NCBI GenBank assembly: GCA_030544235.1
Contig: CM060475.1
Coordinates: 7,938,420 to 8,002,419 of the forward strand
Length of the DNA stretch: 64,000 nucleotides
Direction: 5' to 3'
Source of the DNA: Lepturacanthus savala
Lineage: Eukaryota > Chordata > Actinopteri > Scombriformes > Trichiuridae
The notes below the pieces were generated by a model, which saw only the letters and a program-made list of their open reading frames with translations, ran no database searches and was not told where the DNA came from. A program made the translations under genes and the position numbers. This document shows positions 20,558 to 33,166 of the stretch, in pieces. Positions within the stretch are counted from its first letter, which is position 1; every line of letters begins with the position of its first letter.

Positions 20558-21019
20558 AATCTCTTAAATCTGAAAAAGATGATCTTTGGTGGACCTTGAG
20601 GATTGGTACTTATAAGGTTCACTGTTCACTGTAAAATGCCATTAATCAACCGTATTCAATCATCAAATAAAGATTTCCAGCATGAATAAATGTCTGATGT
20701 GTTTGTGATGTCAACGAACTGAGTCAAACATCAGTTTCATGGTATTTATTCGTTTTGATGCGATATTTGAGCCACAGTAAAACAAACACATCCAGATTCC
20801 AGGTGCAGGAAGCAGTGATTTCTGTCACTGTTGGAGTCTTCTTTGTGTAAATCAGTTTCTCAATCAAAGGTTAATAGCGGTAATAGAGTCAGCAGCCCGA
20901 CACAAGATGGCCTCCGCTCATTGAGCTGCAGTCCAGTTTCCACTTCCTGATTCAGCCTGAGAGCGGTTCTGATTGGTCAGAACATCATAAAAGTGGTATA
21001 AGTACATTTTTTTCATTTT

Positions 21020-22611
21020 TCACTGGTGTTTCTTCCCTCTCCACATGGCGACCAGCGTGTAGCGGAACGACCTCATCCTGTAGGCGTAGAGGATGGGGTT
21101 GAGGGCGGAGTTAGCATGCGACAGCAAGATGGCGGCCAGCGTCATCGTCATGGGAACCTCACAGCGAGGACACAGCAGCAGGATGCAGTTGATGAGGTGG
21201 ATGGGCATCCAGCAGACCATGAACAGGAACAGGACCAGGAACAGCGACACCGACTTCCTCAGCTCGCGCCGTGTCCGGGTGGCGTTGGACCTGGTCTGGG
21301 CGAAGCCTCCCGGGTCGGAGGCGGCGCCCGAGATCTTCCTGTCGCCCGGCTTCTTCTGGAAGACGGCGGTTTTCTTGGTGTCGATCAGGGACCCGAAGCT
21401 GCACTCGTCCCCGGTTCTGGTCGGAACCTGACACCTGGTCTTCATCTCCATGGATCGGCGGCCGGATCCGGTTCCAGATGACGCTCCGGTGAGTTCTGTC
21501 CCAGAGACCTCAGAGGCCACCGCCATGCGCTGGTCCCCGGCCCTGCCCCTGGCCCCACCCCCGGCCACAGCGATGCGGCGGAGCTGGCGGCGGACGGTCA
21601 GGAAGATGTGGGCATAGATGGCGAACATGGTCACCAACGGCAACAGGAGGCAGCAGAAGAAGTTGAAGTAAACCATGTAGGTCATGTCCACCACACAGGT
21701 GAAAATACAGTAGCTGTAAAAACAGCATGGGGTGGAGTCAGTCATCCATTCATCTATTCATCTGTTCATCCATCCATACAACCAACCATTCATCTACCCA
21801 TCCCTCCCTCCACTTACTCGTATCCTGGTTGTCTCTTCCAGTCCATGAGGGGTACTGATCCAGTCAGGACCCCCAGGCTCCAGGTGACCGTCAGGGCCAG
21901 TCCAGCATTCCTGGGACTCATGACCCGTTGGTACTGGAATGGCAGAAGGATCGCCACGTAGCGCTCCGTCGCCACCGCCAGGAGGCTCAGGACTGAACTC
22001 TGGGGGGGAAACACCTGATCATCCATTCATTTGTTTATCAATACACCTGATCATCCAGTCATCATCCAGTCATTCATCCATTCAACAGGCTCAGGACCAA
22101 GCTCTAGGGAGGAGAGATTCATCCATTCGTGCTCTTAGCTGTGTGAACAGGTGAACCCTCACCTGTGTGAGCACCATCAGGATGCTGAGCAGCACCAGGC
22201 AGAGCGGCAGGTCATGTCGAGGTCGACCCAGATCAGTCAGAACGGCACAAGGGATCGCTACGAGACCCACAAGGATGTCGGCTACCGCCAGAGACACCTG
22301 GACACACACATAGAAACACACACACACGATACGCACACACCAGTCAGACCTCCAGCTGGAACCACCAGACTGTGGTCCACCAGACTGTAGACCACCAGAT
22401 GTAGTCCAACAGGCTGTGGGCCAGGTGTCCTCACCAGGAAGTAGTTGGTGACGGTGCGTAGCTTCTTGTTCCTGGACACGGCGAGGCAGACCAAGACGTT
22501 CCCCAGGATGGCAAACAGGGCGATGAGGAACTCACTGGCGATGTAGAACCCTCTGAAGCTGCTCTGGTACCCGTACGGCATCTGAGCTGTACAGCTGTCC
22601 GTCAGGTTCAT
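21020..22611 (-). CDS. Adenosine-receptor-like G protein-coupled receptor with a long third intracellular loop
   Basis: Four coding exons on the minus strand (22611-22435, 22297-22163, 21999-21818, 21713-21020) join in frame to about 395 residues. Class A hallmarks are ILGNVLV (TM1), SLAVAD (TM2), an ERY motif at residues 116-118, CWMP (TM6) and NPILYAY (TM7). Adenosine-receptor signatures are TNYFLVSLAVAD, MVYFNFF in TM5, HLINC in TM6 and LSHANSALNP in TM7, which keep the Asn of TM6 and His of TM7 known to contact adenosine. The second-loop Cys-x-Phe is kept, but the next residue, Glu in A1 and A2A, is Thr. The second extracellular loop is short, and the third intracellular loop is about 110 residues instead of a few dozen. 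The subtype is unresolved (A2-like by TM1-2). The gene lies tail to tail with mfap4. Confidence 0.85.
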
Positions 22612-22619
22612 GCTGAGAC

Positions 22620-24366
22620 CCAGATGTTACGCCTGGGACAGGTACAAAGATGTTACAACAGGGACAGATACAAAGATGTTGCACCAGGGACAGGTAAAAA
22701 GATGTTACACCAGGGACAGGTACCCAGATGTTACACCAGGGACAGGTACCCAGATGTTACACCAGAGACAGATACAAAGATGTTAGACAAGGGACAGGTA
22801 CCAAGATGTTAGACCAGGGACAGATACAAAGATGTTACACCAGGGACAGGTACCAAGACATTAGACCAGGGACAGGTACCAAGACTTTACACCAGGGACA
22901 GGTACCAAGACGTTACACCAGGGACAGTTACCCAGGTGTTACACCAGGGATAGGTACAAAGATGTTAGGCCAGGGACAGATACCAAGATGTTACACCAGG
23001 GACAGGTACCCAGATGTTACACCAGGGACAGGTACAAAGATGTTACACCAGGGACAGATACAAAGATGTTAGACAAGGGACAGGTACCCAGATGTTACAC
23101 CAGGGACAGGTACAAAGATGTTAGACAAGGGACAGGTACCCAGATGTTACACCAGGGACAGGTACAAAGATGTTACACCAGGGACAGGTACCAAGACATT
23201 AGACCAGGGACAGGTACCAAGACGTTACACCAGGGACAGGTACCAAGACGTTACACCAGGGACAGGTACCCAGGTGTTACACCAGGGATAGGTACAAAGA
23301 TGTTAGGCCAGGGACAGATACCAAGATGTTACACCAGGGACAGGTACCCAGATGTTAGACCAGGGACGGGTACCAAGACATTACACCAGGGACAGCTACA
23401 AGGTGTTAGACCAGGGACAGGTACAAAGATGTTAGACCAGGGACAGGTACCCAGATGTTACACCAGGGACAGGTACAAAGACGTTAGACCAGGGACAGGT
23501 ACAAAGATGTTACACCAGGGACAGGTACCTAGATGTTACACCAGGGACAGGTAAAAAGATGTTACACCAGGGACAGGTACCCAGATGTTACACCAGGGAC
23601 AGGTACAAAGATGTTACACCAGGGACAGATACAAAGATGTTACACCAGGGACAGGTACCTAGATGTTACACCAGGGACAGGTACCCAGATGTTACACCAG
23701 GGACAGGTAAAAAGATGTTACACCAGGGACAGGTACCCAGATGTTACACCAGGGACAGGTACAAAGATGTTACACCAGGGACAGGTACCTAGATGTTACA
23801 CCAGGGACAGGTACCTAGATGTTACACCAGGGACAGGTACCTAGATGTTACACCAGGGACAGGTACACAGATATTACACCAGGGACAGATACAAAGATGT
23901 TACACCAGGGACAGGTACAAAGATGTTACACCTGGGACAGGTACAAAGGTGTTACACCAGGGACAGATACAAAGATGTTACACCAGGGACAGATACAAAG
24001 ATGTTACACCAGGGACAGGTACCTAGATGTTACACCAGGGACAGGTACAAAGATGTTACACCAGGGACAGGTACAAAGATGTTACACCAGGGACAGGTAC
24101 AAAGATGTTACACCAGGGACAGGTACAAAGATGTTACACCAGGGACAGGTACAAAGATGTTACACCAGGGACAGGTACAAAGATGTTACACCAGGGACAG
24201 GTACCCAGATGTTACACCAGGGACAGGTACCCAGATGTTACACCAGGGACAGGTACCCAGATGTTACACCAGGGACAGGTACAAAGATGTTACACCAGGG
24301 ACAGGTACCCAGATGTTACACCAGGGACAGGTACCCAGATGTTACACCAGGGACAGGTACAAAGAT
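22620..24366. repeat. 26-bp minisatellite upstream of the adenosine-receptor-like gene
   Basis: About 67 copies of a unit containing GATGTTACACCAGGGACAGG then TACAAA/CCC start 9 bp upstream of the receptor ATG. They therefore occupy its 5' UTR or promoter side. Reading frames through it (RYKDVTPGTGTKMLHQGQVQ type) are repeat artefacts. Confidence 0.95.
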
Positions 24367-24991
24367 GATTATTTTTGTACCTGTCCAGACTTTTATTTTG
24401 AAAAGCCCAGACCGACGGGTGATACCAGTTTTAAAGCGTGCGTGCCAACGGGTCAGTTTGTTCTTTCTGTGATTTTTAGAACAAACACCAGGGATAGGTA
24501 CAAAGATGTTAGGCCAGGGACAGATACCAAGATGTTACACCAGGGACAGGTACCCAGATGTTAGACCAGGGACAGATACAAAGATGTTACACCAGGGACA
24601 GATACCAAGATGTTACACCAGGGACAGGTACCCAGATGTTAGACCAGGGACAGATACAAAGTTGTTACACCAGGGACAGGTACCCAGATGTTACACCAGG
24701 GACAGGTACAAAGATGTTACACCAGGGACAGGTACCCAGATGTTAGACCAGGGACAGATACAAAGATGTTACACCAGGGACAGGTACCCAGATGTTACAC
24801 CAGGGACAGGTACAAAGATGTTACACCAGGGACAGATACACAGATGTTACACCAGGGACAGGTACAAAGATGATTATTTTTGTACCTGTCCAGACTTTTA
24901 TTTTGAAAAGCCCACACCGACGGGTGATACCAGTTTTAAAGCGTGCGTGCCAACGGGTCAGTTTGTTCTTTCTGTGATTTTTAGAACAAAC
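24364..24991. repeat. 123-bp segment duplicated around a second block of the 26-bp array
   Basis: Bases 24364-24486 and 24869-24991 are almost identical (one visible mismatch, GACCG/CACCG) and are separated by about 380 bp of the same 26-bp array. At each junction the last unit (GGACAGGTACAAA) faces its reverse complement (TTTGTACCTGTCC), giving a 13-bp stem with a 10-nt loop. Confidence 0.9.
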
Positions 24992-24999
24992 AGCAACAG

Positions 25000-25640
25000 C
25001 TGAGTAAATGAGAAAAGAAAAGCTCTGATTTATCCGCTGCTGACGCAGGGGGGAAAAGAAGAAGAAAGAGGAAAGGAAGCAGAGAACAGATGAAGCTTTA
25101 GAGATGAACTAGTGAACTGTGAAATCATTCCTGATAACCTGCAATCACACACACACACACTAAAACACACACTACAACACACACACTGAGCCCAAATAGA
25201 AACAGGAAAATTCTAATAAATCAAAACCCAGGTGACTCAGAATTTGCGATATACATTTAACTAATTGCACTTTTTTAAAACTTCCCCCCCCCCCATAATT
25301 TTCCCTTGTCATGTTTTTAATGATTATCAATTATTTATAATTTCTTAATTTTTTTTTTATCTCACTTTTTGATAATATCAATTATTTAATAATCAATTAT
25401 CTTTCCTTCTTTAATGCTGTAGTTTTTTCCCCGTAATTATCTCATAATTAAAGAATAAAACCGGATAAATTAAAGGTTTTTCTCACCTGCTGCTGATCAG
25501 TCGTGAGGATTAAAAAAACAGGAGGAGCAGGAGGCGGAGCCAGATCTGATGAAACCATCCCACCATCATCTATTTTGAATCATAATTAGTTTGTAATATC
25601 AAATTTGTGTATATATATATATTCTTTCCTCACCAGATGT
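25000..25640. other. Intergenic, AT-rich, no gene seen
   Basis: This lies between the receptor's repeat-filled 5' side and the gtf3c3 promoter. It has short CA runs, a C homopolymer near 25287 and AT-rich DNA. No supported exon; an upstream non-coding receptor exon could lie here. Confidence 0.5.
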
Positions 25641-25679
25641 CGCCATTGCGCCTTCATGCTTTTATCTGTTTTGAAGACG

Positions 25680-25812
25680 CCCACCCGGAAGTGTTCGCAG
25701 GTCACGTGACCCGCGCTTCAGCGTGTTGTTGGGTTTGAACGGCGGCAGCAGCGGCTGCTCTGGTTCTGGTTCTGGTTCCGGTTCTGGTTCCGTCTCCTCT
25801 ATCGGTACGAGA
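25680..25812 (+). promoter_or_regulatory. gtf3c3: gtf3c3 promoter and 5' UTR with ETS and E-box motifs
   Basis: An ETS-type site (CCGGAAGTG, 25685-25693) and a palindromic E-box (GTCACGTGAC, 25701-25710) sit about 100-130 bp before the ATG in GC-rich DNA. This is typical of TATA-less housekeeping promoters. A (GGTTCTGGTTCC)-like tract follows at about 25758-25795. No binding data are implied. Confidence 0.6.
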
Positions 25813-27586
25813 ATGTCCGGATTCAGCGCGGAGCTCATCGATTATCTGGAGGGAAGAATCACGTTCGAAGAGTTCGATAAGCGGAGAGATGAGAGGAAAG
25901 CGAAGGTACCTGTTAGCATCCGGAGCTAGCAGCTAGCTGCGTATGTTAGCATTTACTGCTTGTAACGGTGCTTAATTTACATTACAGAAATAAGGAAAGG
26001 GAAGGAAATAATAGGACTGAAAGAAAGGAAGAAATACTTACGTCGTTGTTCTTTTATTTAATTTAATTTTTTCCTTTCTTCTCTGCGGGGCAACTTTAAA
26101 GCCGTTGCTATCGCAACAAGATACGAGCGTGATTGACAGCTGCCAGAGGGTTGAGTGAAGGGGGCGTGGCCAGCCGGAGTTTTTTAATTCTGCCTCGCAA
26201 CAGGCGCCCTCTTCCCGCCAAAACCTAAATACAAGCTAAAACAAAGACTTTTATTAAGTTTTTCTAGAATTTTAGAATTTTTTTTTTTACATTTAGTGAT
26301 TTTATTCGAGTACTGGTGGATTTTAACTGTCATTCTTCCACTGACATGGGGAGGTAAATCGTTATTTACAGCAGTAAATGGCTATTTTTCCTGTAAAGAC
26401 GATGTGTTTGTGTCGTTTCAGGAGTCGGAGGAGTTAGAGGATGAGGAGGAGCAGGAGGAGGTGCAGCCCTCCACCTCCTCTCAGGGACCTGGAACCTCCT
26501 TCGGTAAGACGATAGAGTCCAGAGATTCAGGTTTTAGAAGGAAGTCAGAAAATAAAGAAGAAAGTCTTGGTAACTTGTCTCCTCTCAGATGACGGGGTCA
26601 GTCCGGGGGTCCAGCTGGCCTTCGCCTCCATCCTGGGAGAAACTCCTCATCCTGTGTCTCCATCGGAGGAGGAGGAGGAGGAAGAGGAGGAGCAGGGGGA
26701 GGACAGCATGAGCTACGTTGATGACGAAAATGACGAGGATTACAAGGTGGAGGAGAAGAAGAAGAAAAAGAAAAGGGTGAAGCTGGAGAGGGCAGACAAG
26801 AAGAAGAGAAGGAAAGAAGGGAGGAGAGGAGATGATGAGGAGGGAGAGGAGGAGGAGGAGGAGAAGAAGAAGAAGGAAGAGGAGGAGGAGGAGGACCTGA
26901 CGGTGGGAGACGTGTTCGCACTGGAGATGGAGCTGAACCGAGAAAACAAGAAGATGATGAAGGTGAGGAGGGAACAGGCACCTGTTACCACGGTAACTGG
27001 CTGAACGAGCAGCCTGTTACCACGGTAACTGGCTGAAAAAGCAGCCTGTTAACATGGTAACTGAATGTGGTAACAAGCAGCCTGCTACCATGGTAATTGT
27101 CTGAACAAGCAGCCTGTTACCATGGTAACTGACTGAACGGGCAGCCTGTTACTATGGTAACTGACTGACGGACTGAATAAGCAGCCTGTTACCATGGTAA
27201 CTGGCTGAACAAGCAGCCTGTTACCATGGTAACTGGCTGAACAAGCAGCCTGTTACCATGGTAACTGACTGAATAAGCAGCCTGCTTGTTCAGACAGTTA
27301 CCATGGTAGCAGGCTGCTTGTTACCACATTCAGTTACCATGGTAACAGGCTGCTTTTTCAGCCAGTTACCATGGTAACTGAATGTGGTAACAAGCAGCCT
27401 GCTACCATGGTAACTGTCTGAACAAGCAGCCTGTTACCACTGTAACTGAATGTGGTAACAAGCAGCCTGTTACCATGGTAACTAACTGAATAAGCAGCTT
27501 GTTACCATGGTAACTAACTGAGCAAACAGCCTGTTAGCATGGTAACTGGCTGAACAAGCAGCCTGACTGAAAACACTGCAGCAAAC

Positions 27587-27618
<32 letters not shown>

Positions 27619-30600
27619 TATCATCTAGGAGCGGCGTAGCCGCAGCAAACTGCCTCGGGCTCTGCGGGGTCTGATGGGTGAAGCCAACATCCGTTACGCC
27701 AGAGGAGAGAAGGAGGACGCCATCATGATGTGTATGGAGATCATACGACAGGGTACGACACACACACAGACACACATTGAGCCGGTCTAGTCCGTGGCGT
27801 TAAGCCCCGCCCCCCCTCCGCAGCTCCCCTGGCGTTCGAGCCGTTCTCCACGCTGGCGATGATCTACGAGGACGACGAGGACCTGGAGAAGGCGCTGCAG
27901 TTCGGGCTGATCGCCGCTCACCTCAACCCCTCCGACTGTGAGGAGTGGATCCGCCTCGCTGAGATGAGTCTGGAGCAGGACAACATCCGCCAGGCCGTGG
28001 TCTGCTACACCAAAGGTCAGCCGCTGCCTGTTACTGATTCATCTGTTAGACAGCAGTCAGGGGTCAGCAGTCAGAGGTCATCAGTTAGAGGGTAGCAGTT
28101 ATTGATTGTCTGGTTCTGGTTCTGGTTCTGACCCAATCAGCCATCAAGTACGACCCCACTAACATCCGGTACCTGTGGGAACGATCCAGCCTCCACATGC
28201 GTGTTGGAGAACACAAGCTGTGCATGGACGGGTACCGGAGGATCCTGTCTCTGCTGCCTCTGGAGGACGGAGAACACTTCATGCAGCTGTCCAAGGACAT
28301 GGCCAAGTACTGGAACACGCTAAACACACGCTAAACACACACAGAACTTTTCAATCGCCAAGGTGGTAAAGTGAAGAGTTAACATATGTGTGTGTGTGTA
28401 GGAGCTACTATGAGAGTAATGACCTCCCATCAGCTCTGGGTGTGATTGAAGACGCTCTGACCCGACACCCTGACCTGGTCACTGATGATGTCATCAACAT
28501 GGCTGCCGAGCTCCACATCTCCAACCGCCAGTATCACAAGGCCCTGCAGGTGTGTGTGTGTGTGTAGTCATATGGTGCCTTAATGAATACATCCCAAACG
28601 TGTGTGTGTGTTTGTTTTCAGGTCCTGGTCCAGTTTGCGGGCATCGTTCTGATCCGAGCTGAAACCGGATCCAACGCCGTTTCACCACAGGACGAGAAAA
28701 CCTCAGAGCTGAAGAAGGAGGAGGAGGAGGAGAAGAAGGAGGAGAAGGAAGGAGGAGCCAAGCCGACGGCTGAGGAGGAGAACGGTGACTACTCCTCTAG
28801 TAGAGTCCAGGGTTCCACATTTAACCAGGACATGTCGTTATTAGAGCTAGTTTATTAGCCTGTAATATGTAGTCGCCTGATACTGAATATAGTGAGCCTG
28901 TATTATAACCTGTGTATGTGTGTGTTCAGGTGAATTAAAGGACGTGCAGGTACCTGAGAGCGTTGCCGTGGACCTAAGAGCGAAGCTCATCGTCTGCCTC
29001 ATCCACCTGCACGTCTACACCCCACTGGAGGTAAAACAGCATTTAATAACAAATATTAATTAATAGTTAATAATTCGTCAATAGAACATCCACATGCTTT
29101 CCACGGTTGCAGGGTCTGGTGTCGTCTCTGATGGATCAGAGTCCGGAGGAGATCGGGGACCTGTACCTGGACGTAGGTGAAGCGTACCTGGAGCAGGGGG
29201 AGTACCCCGCAGCGCTGCCGCTGCTGTCTGCACTCGTCATGTCCGAAAAGTACAACCTGGCCGTCGTCTGGCTGCGGCACGCAGGTACGACCCCGACGAC
29301 TCGGGTACGACTCCGACGACACGGGTACGACCCCGACAACTCGGGTACGCCCCCCAACGACTCGGGTACGACACTACAAAACACGGGTACGACCCCAACG
29401 ACTTAGGTACGACCCCGATGACACAGGTACAACCCCGACAACGCAGCTACAACCAACATGGGTACGACCCCCACAACACGGGTACGACCCCCACAACACG
29501 GGTATGACCCCTACGACTCGGGTACGACCCCGACGACTCGGGTACGACCCCGACGGCGCAGCTACGACCCCAACGACGCAGCTACGACCCCAAAGACGCA
29601 GCTACAACCCCGACGACACGGGTACGACCCCGACTAGGGTCACATGACTATCACGGAGTACCTGTGACTACTACAGTGTGACCTCCAGAGTGTCTGATGG
29701 CGTGACTACCGATAATGACGGCGTGACTACCAGTAACGACATTGTAACTACCGGTAATGACAGAGTGTCTGATGGCGTGACTACCGGTAATGACATGTAA
29801 CTACCGGTAATGGCCGTGTGACTACCAGTAATGACCGTGTGACTACCAACAATGACCGTGTGACTACCGGTAATGACCGTGTGACTACCAACAATGACAT
29901 GTAACTACCAGTAATGACCGTGTGACTACCGGTAATGACTGTGTGATTACCAGTAATGACCGTGTGACTACCAGTAATGACCATGTGACTACCAACAATG
30001 ACATGTAACTACCAGTAATGACCGTGTGACTACCGGTAATGACCGTGTGATTACCGGTAATGACCGTGTGACTACCAGTAATGACCGTGTGATTACCAGT
30101 AATGAACGTGTGACTACCAACAATGACATGTAACTACCGGTATTGACCGTGTGACTACCGGTAATGACCGTGTGACTACCAGTAATGACCGTGTGACTAC
30201 CGGTAATGACCGTGTGACTACCGGTAATGACCGTGTGACTACCGGTAATGACCGTGTAACTACCAGTAATGACCGTGTGATTACCAGTAATGACCGTGTG
30301 ACTACCAGTAATGACCGTGTGACTACCGGTAATGACTGTGTAACTACCAGTAATGACCGTGTAACTACCGGTAATGACCGTGTGATCACCGGTAATGACC
30401 GTGTGATCACCAGTAATGACCGTGTGATCACCAGTAATGACCGTGTGACTACCGGTAATGACCGTGTGACTACCGGTAATGACCGTGTGACTACCGGTAA
30501 TGACCGTGTGACTACCAGTAATGACCGTGTGACTACCAGTAATGACCGTGTGACTACCAGTAATGACCGTGTAACTACCAGTAATGACCGTGTAACTACC

Positions 30601-33106
30601 GGTAATGACCGTGTGATCACCAGTAATGACCGTGTGACTACCAGTAATGACCGTGTGACTACCAGTAATGACCGTGTGACTACCAGTAATGACCATGTGA
30701 CCTCCAGAGTGCCTGAAGGCCCTGGGCCACATGGAGGCAGCGGCGGTGAGCTTCACGAAGGTGGTGGAGATGGCTCCTCAGCACCTGGAGGCTCGTCTGT
30801 CTCTGGCCACGCTGCAGCAGCAGTTGGGACGACCTGACCACGCCCTGAAGGCTCTGGAGTCCATGTACGACAGCGACACCCTGGCCCAGGACTCCTCTGC
30901 TGCCCAGAAGGTACCGCTACACACCTGCAGGTCACCTGCAACAACTCTTTAAGTCCTGAAGTCTTTAAGTGCGTGTGCGTGTGTTTTCAGGAGTTAAAGC
31001 TGCTGCTGCATCGCTCCACTCTGCTGAAAACTCAGGGACAAACTCAGCACTACCTGGATGCTATGATCAGTATGATCTCCATGCTGCTGAAGGTAACACA
31101 CACATTAATACACACACACATTAACACACACTAACACACACACTCACAGGTGCGGTCTCTTCCAGTCCGCCTGGTTCAGACTCAGTGTTCCTCCAGAAGT
31201 GACTGATGGTCTGTTTTCAGGCAGATCGATAGATCTTCTTACAGGTGAATTGATTACAATAATTGACTAATTGATCATGTCCCAGGTGGCGATGCAGCGA
31301 GCGAGGGTGTGTGTCCGCTCCGTCAACGTGTCCGGAGAAAATCACCTGAGGCTGGTGAAGACCAAAGACCTGCTGCCAGAGATCGATGACCAGGAGGCTG
31401 CTTACCTGGACAATACAGGTGAGTTCTATTACACTATAGACCAGGAAGCTGCTTACCTGGACAATACAAGTGAGTTCTATTACACTATAGACCAGGAAGC
31501 TGCTTACCTGGACAATACAGGTGAGTTCTATTACACTATAGACCAGGAAGCTGCTTACCTGGACAATACAGGTGAGTTCTATTACACTATAGACCAGGAA
31601 GCTGCTTACCTGGACAATACAAGTGAGTTCTATTACACTATAGACCAGGAAGCTGCTTACCTGGACAATACAGGCGAGTTCTATTACACTATAGACCAGG
31701 AAGCTGCTTACCTGGACAATACAGGTGAGTTCTATTATCCTATAGACCAGGAAGCTGCTTACCTGGACAATACAGGTGAGTTCTATTACACTATAGACCA
31801 GGAAGCTGCTTACCTGGACAATACAGATGAGTTCTATTACACTATAGACCAGGAAGCTGCTTACCTGGACAATACAGGTGAGTTCTATTACACTATAGAC
31901 CAGGAAGCTGCTTACCTGGACAATACAAGTGAGTTCTATTATACTATAGACCAGGAGGCTGCTTACCTGGACAATACAGGTGAGTTCTATTACACTATAG
32001 ACCAGGAAGCTGCTTAGAAGTGAGTGTCGAAGGTAAAGTAGCAGTGGCTCCTGCTGGCCGTCCGCAGGTAAAACCAACGTCCTGTCCAAGGAGGACTGGT
32101 GGCAGCTGCTGGTTTCCTGCCTGCTGACGCTGTGTGAGGTGCGGCGCTACGAGGAGGCGGAGCTTCTGGTGGAGTCCGCCATGGAGTTCTACTCCTTCTA
32201 CGACAACAAGCCCCGCAGGAAGGAGCTGGAGTTCTTCGGTCTGTCGGCCACCATCCTGGACCACAACCACTACAAGGCCTACAACTACATCAGGTCTGGT
32301 AGACGAGGAGTACTACTACACTAGTACTACTACACTACTACTACACTACTACTACTACACTGGACCACAACCACTACAAGGCCAAGCTATTACACTACTG
32401 CTACACTACTACTACTATACTACTGCTACACTACTACTACACTACTACTACACTACTGCTACACTACTGCTACTACTACACTACTGCTACTACTACACTA
32501 CTGCTACTACTACACTACTACTACACTACTGCTACTACTACACTACTGCTACACTACTGCTGCTACTACACTACTGCTACACTACTACTACACTACTACT
32601 ACACTACTGCTACTACTACACTACTGCTACTACTACACTACTGCTACTACTACACTACTACTACACTACTGCTACTACTACACTACTGCTACACTACTGC
32701 TGCTACTACACTACTGCTACACTACTACTACACTACTACTACACTACTTCTACTACTACACTACTGCTACACTACTACTACTACTACACTACTGCTACAC
32801 TACTACTACTACTACACTACTGCTACTACTACACTACTGCTACACTACTGCTACTACTACACTACTGCTACACTACTACTACTACTACACTACTGCTACA
32901 CTACTGCTACTACTACACTACTGCTACACTACTGCTACTACTACACTACTGCTACACTACTACTACTGCTACACTACTGCTACACTACTGCTACACTACT
33001 GCTACACTACTGCTACACTACTGCTACACTACCGCTACACTACTACTACTACACTACCGCTACACTACTACACTACCGCTACACTACTACTACTACACTA
33101 CCGCTA

Positions 33107-33166
<60 letters not shown>

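Noticed and set aside
21026..21492. Plus-strand frames of 112-151 codons
   Set aside because: Antisense shadow of the receptor's last exon, whose minus-strand frame shows clear TM5-TM7 motifs.
22620..24366. CRISPR-like direct repeats
   Set aside because: No unique spacers between units, and the genome is eukaryotic.
22624..25003. Many + frames reading RYKDVTPGTGTKMLHQGQ
   Set aside because: 26-bp repeat translated in successive phases, on the strand opposite the receptor gene.
25723..25812. In-frame upstream extension of gtf3c3 (GGSSGCSGSGSG)
   Set aside because: It has no ATG and encodes a GGTTCTGG repeat. The ATG at 25813 gives the conserved MSGFSAELIDYLEGRITFEE start.
29989..30837. Frames of 228-255 codons (VITGSHT and VTTSNDR repeats)
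   Set aside because: 21-bp intronic repeat of gtf3c3. The end of the plus frame only overlaps exon 11 out of frame.
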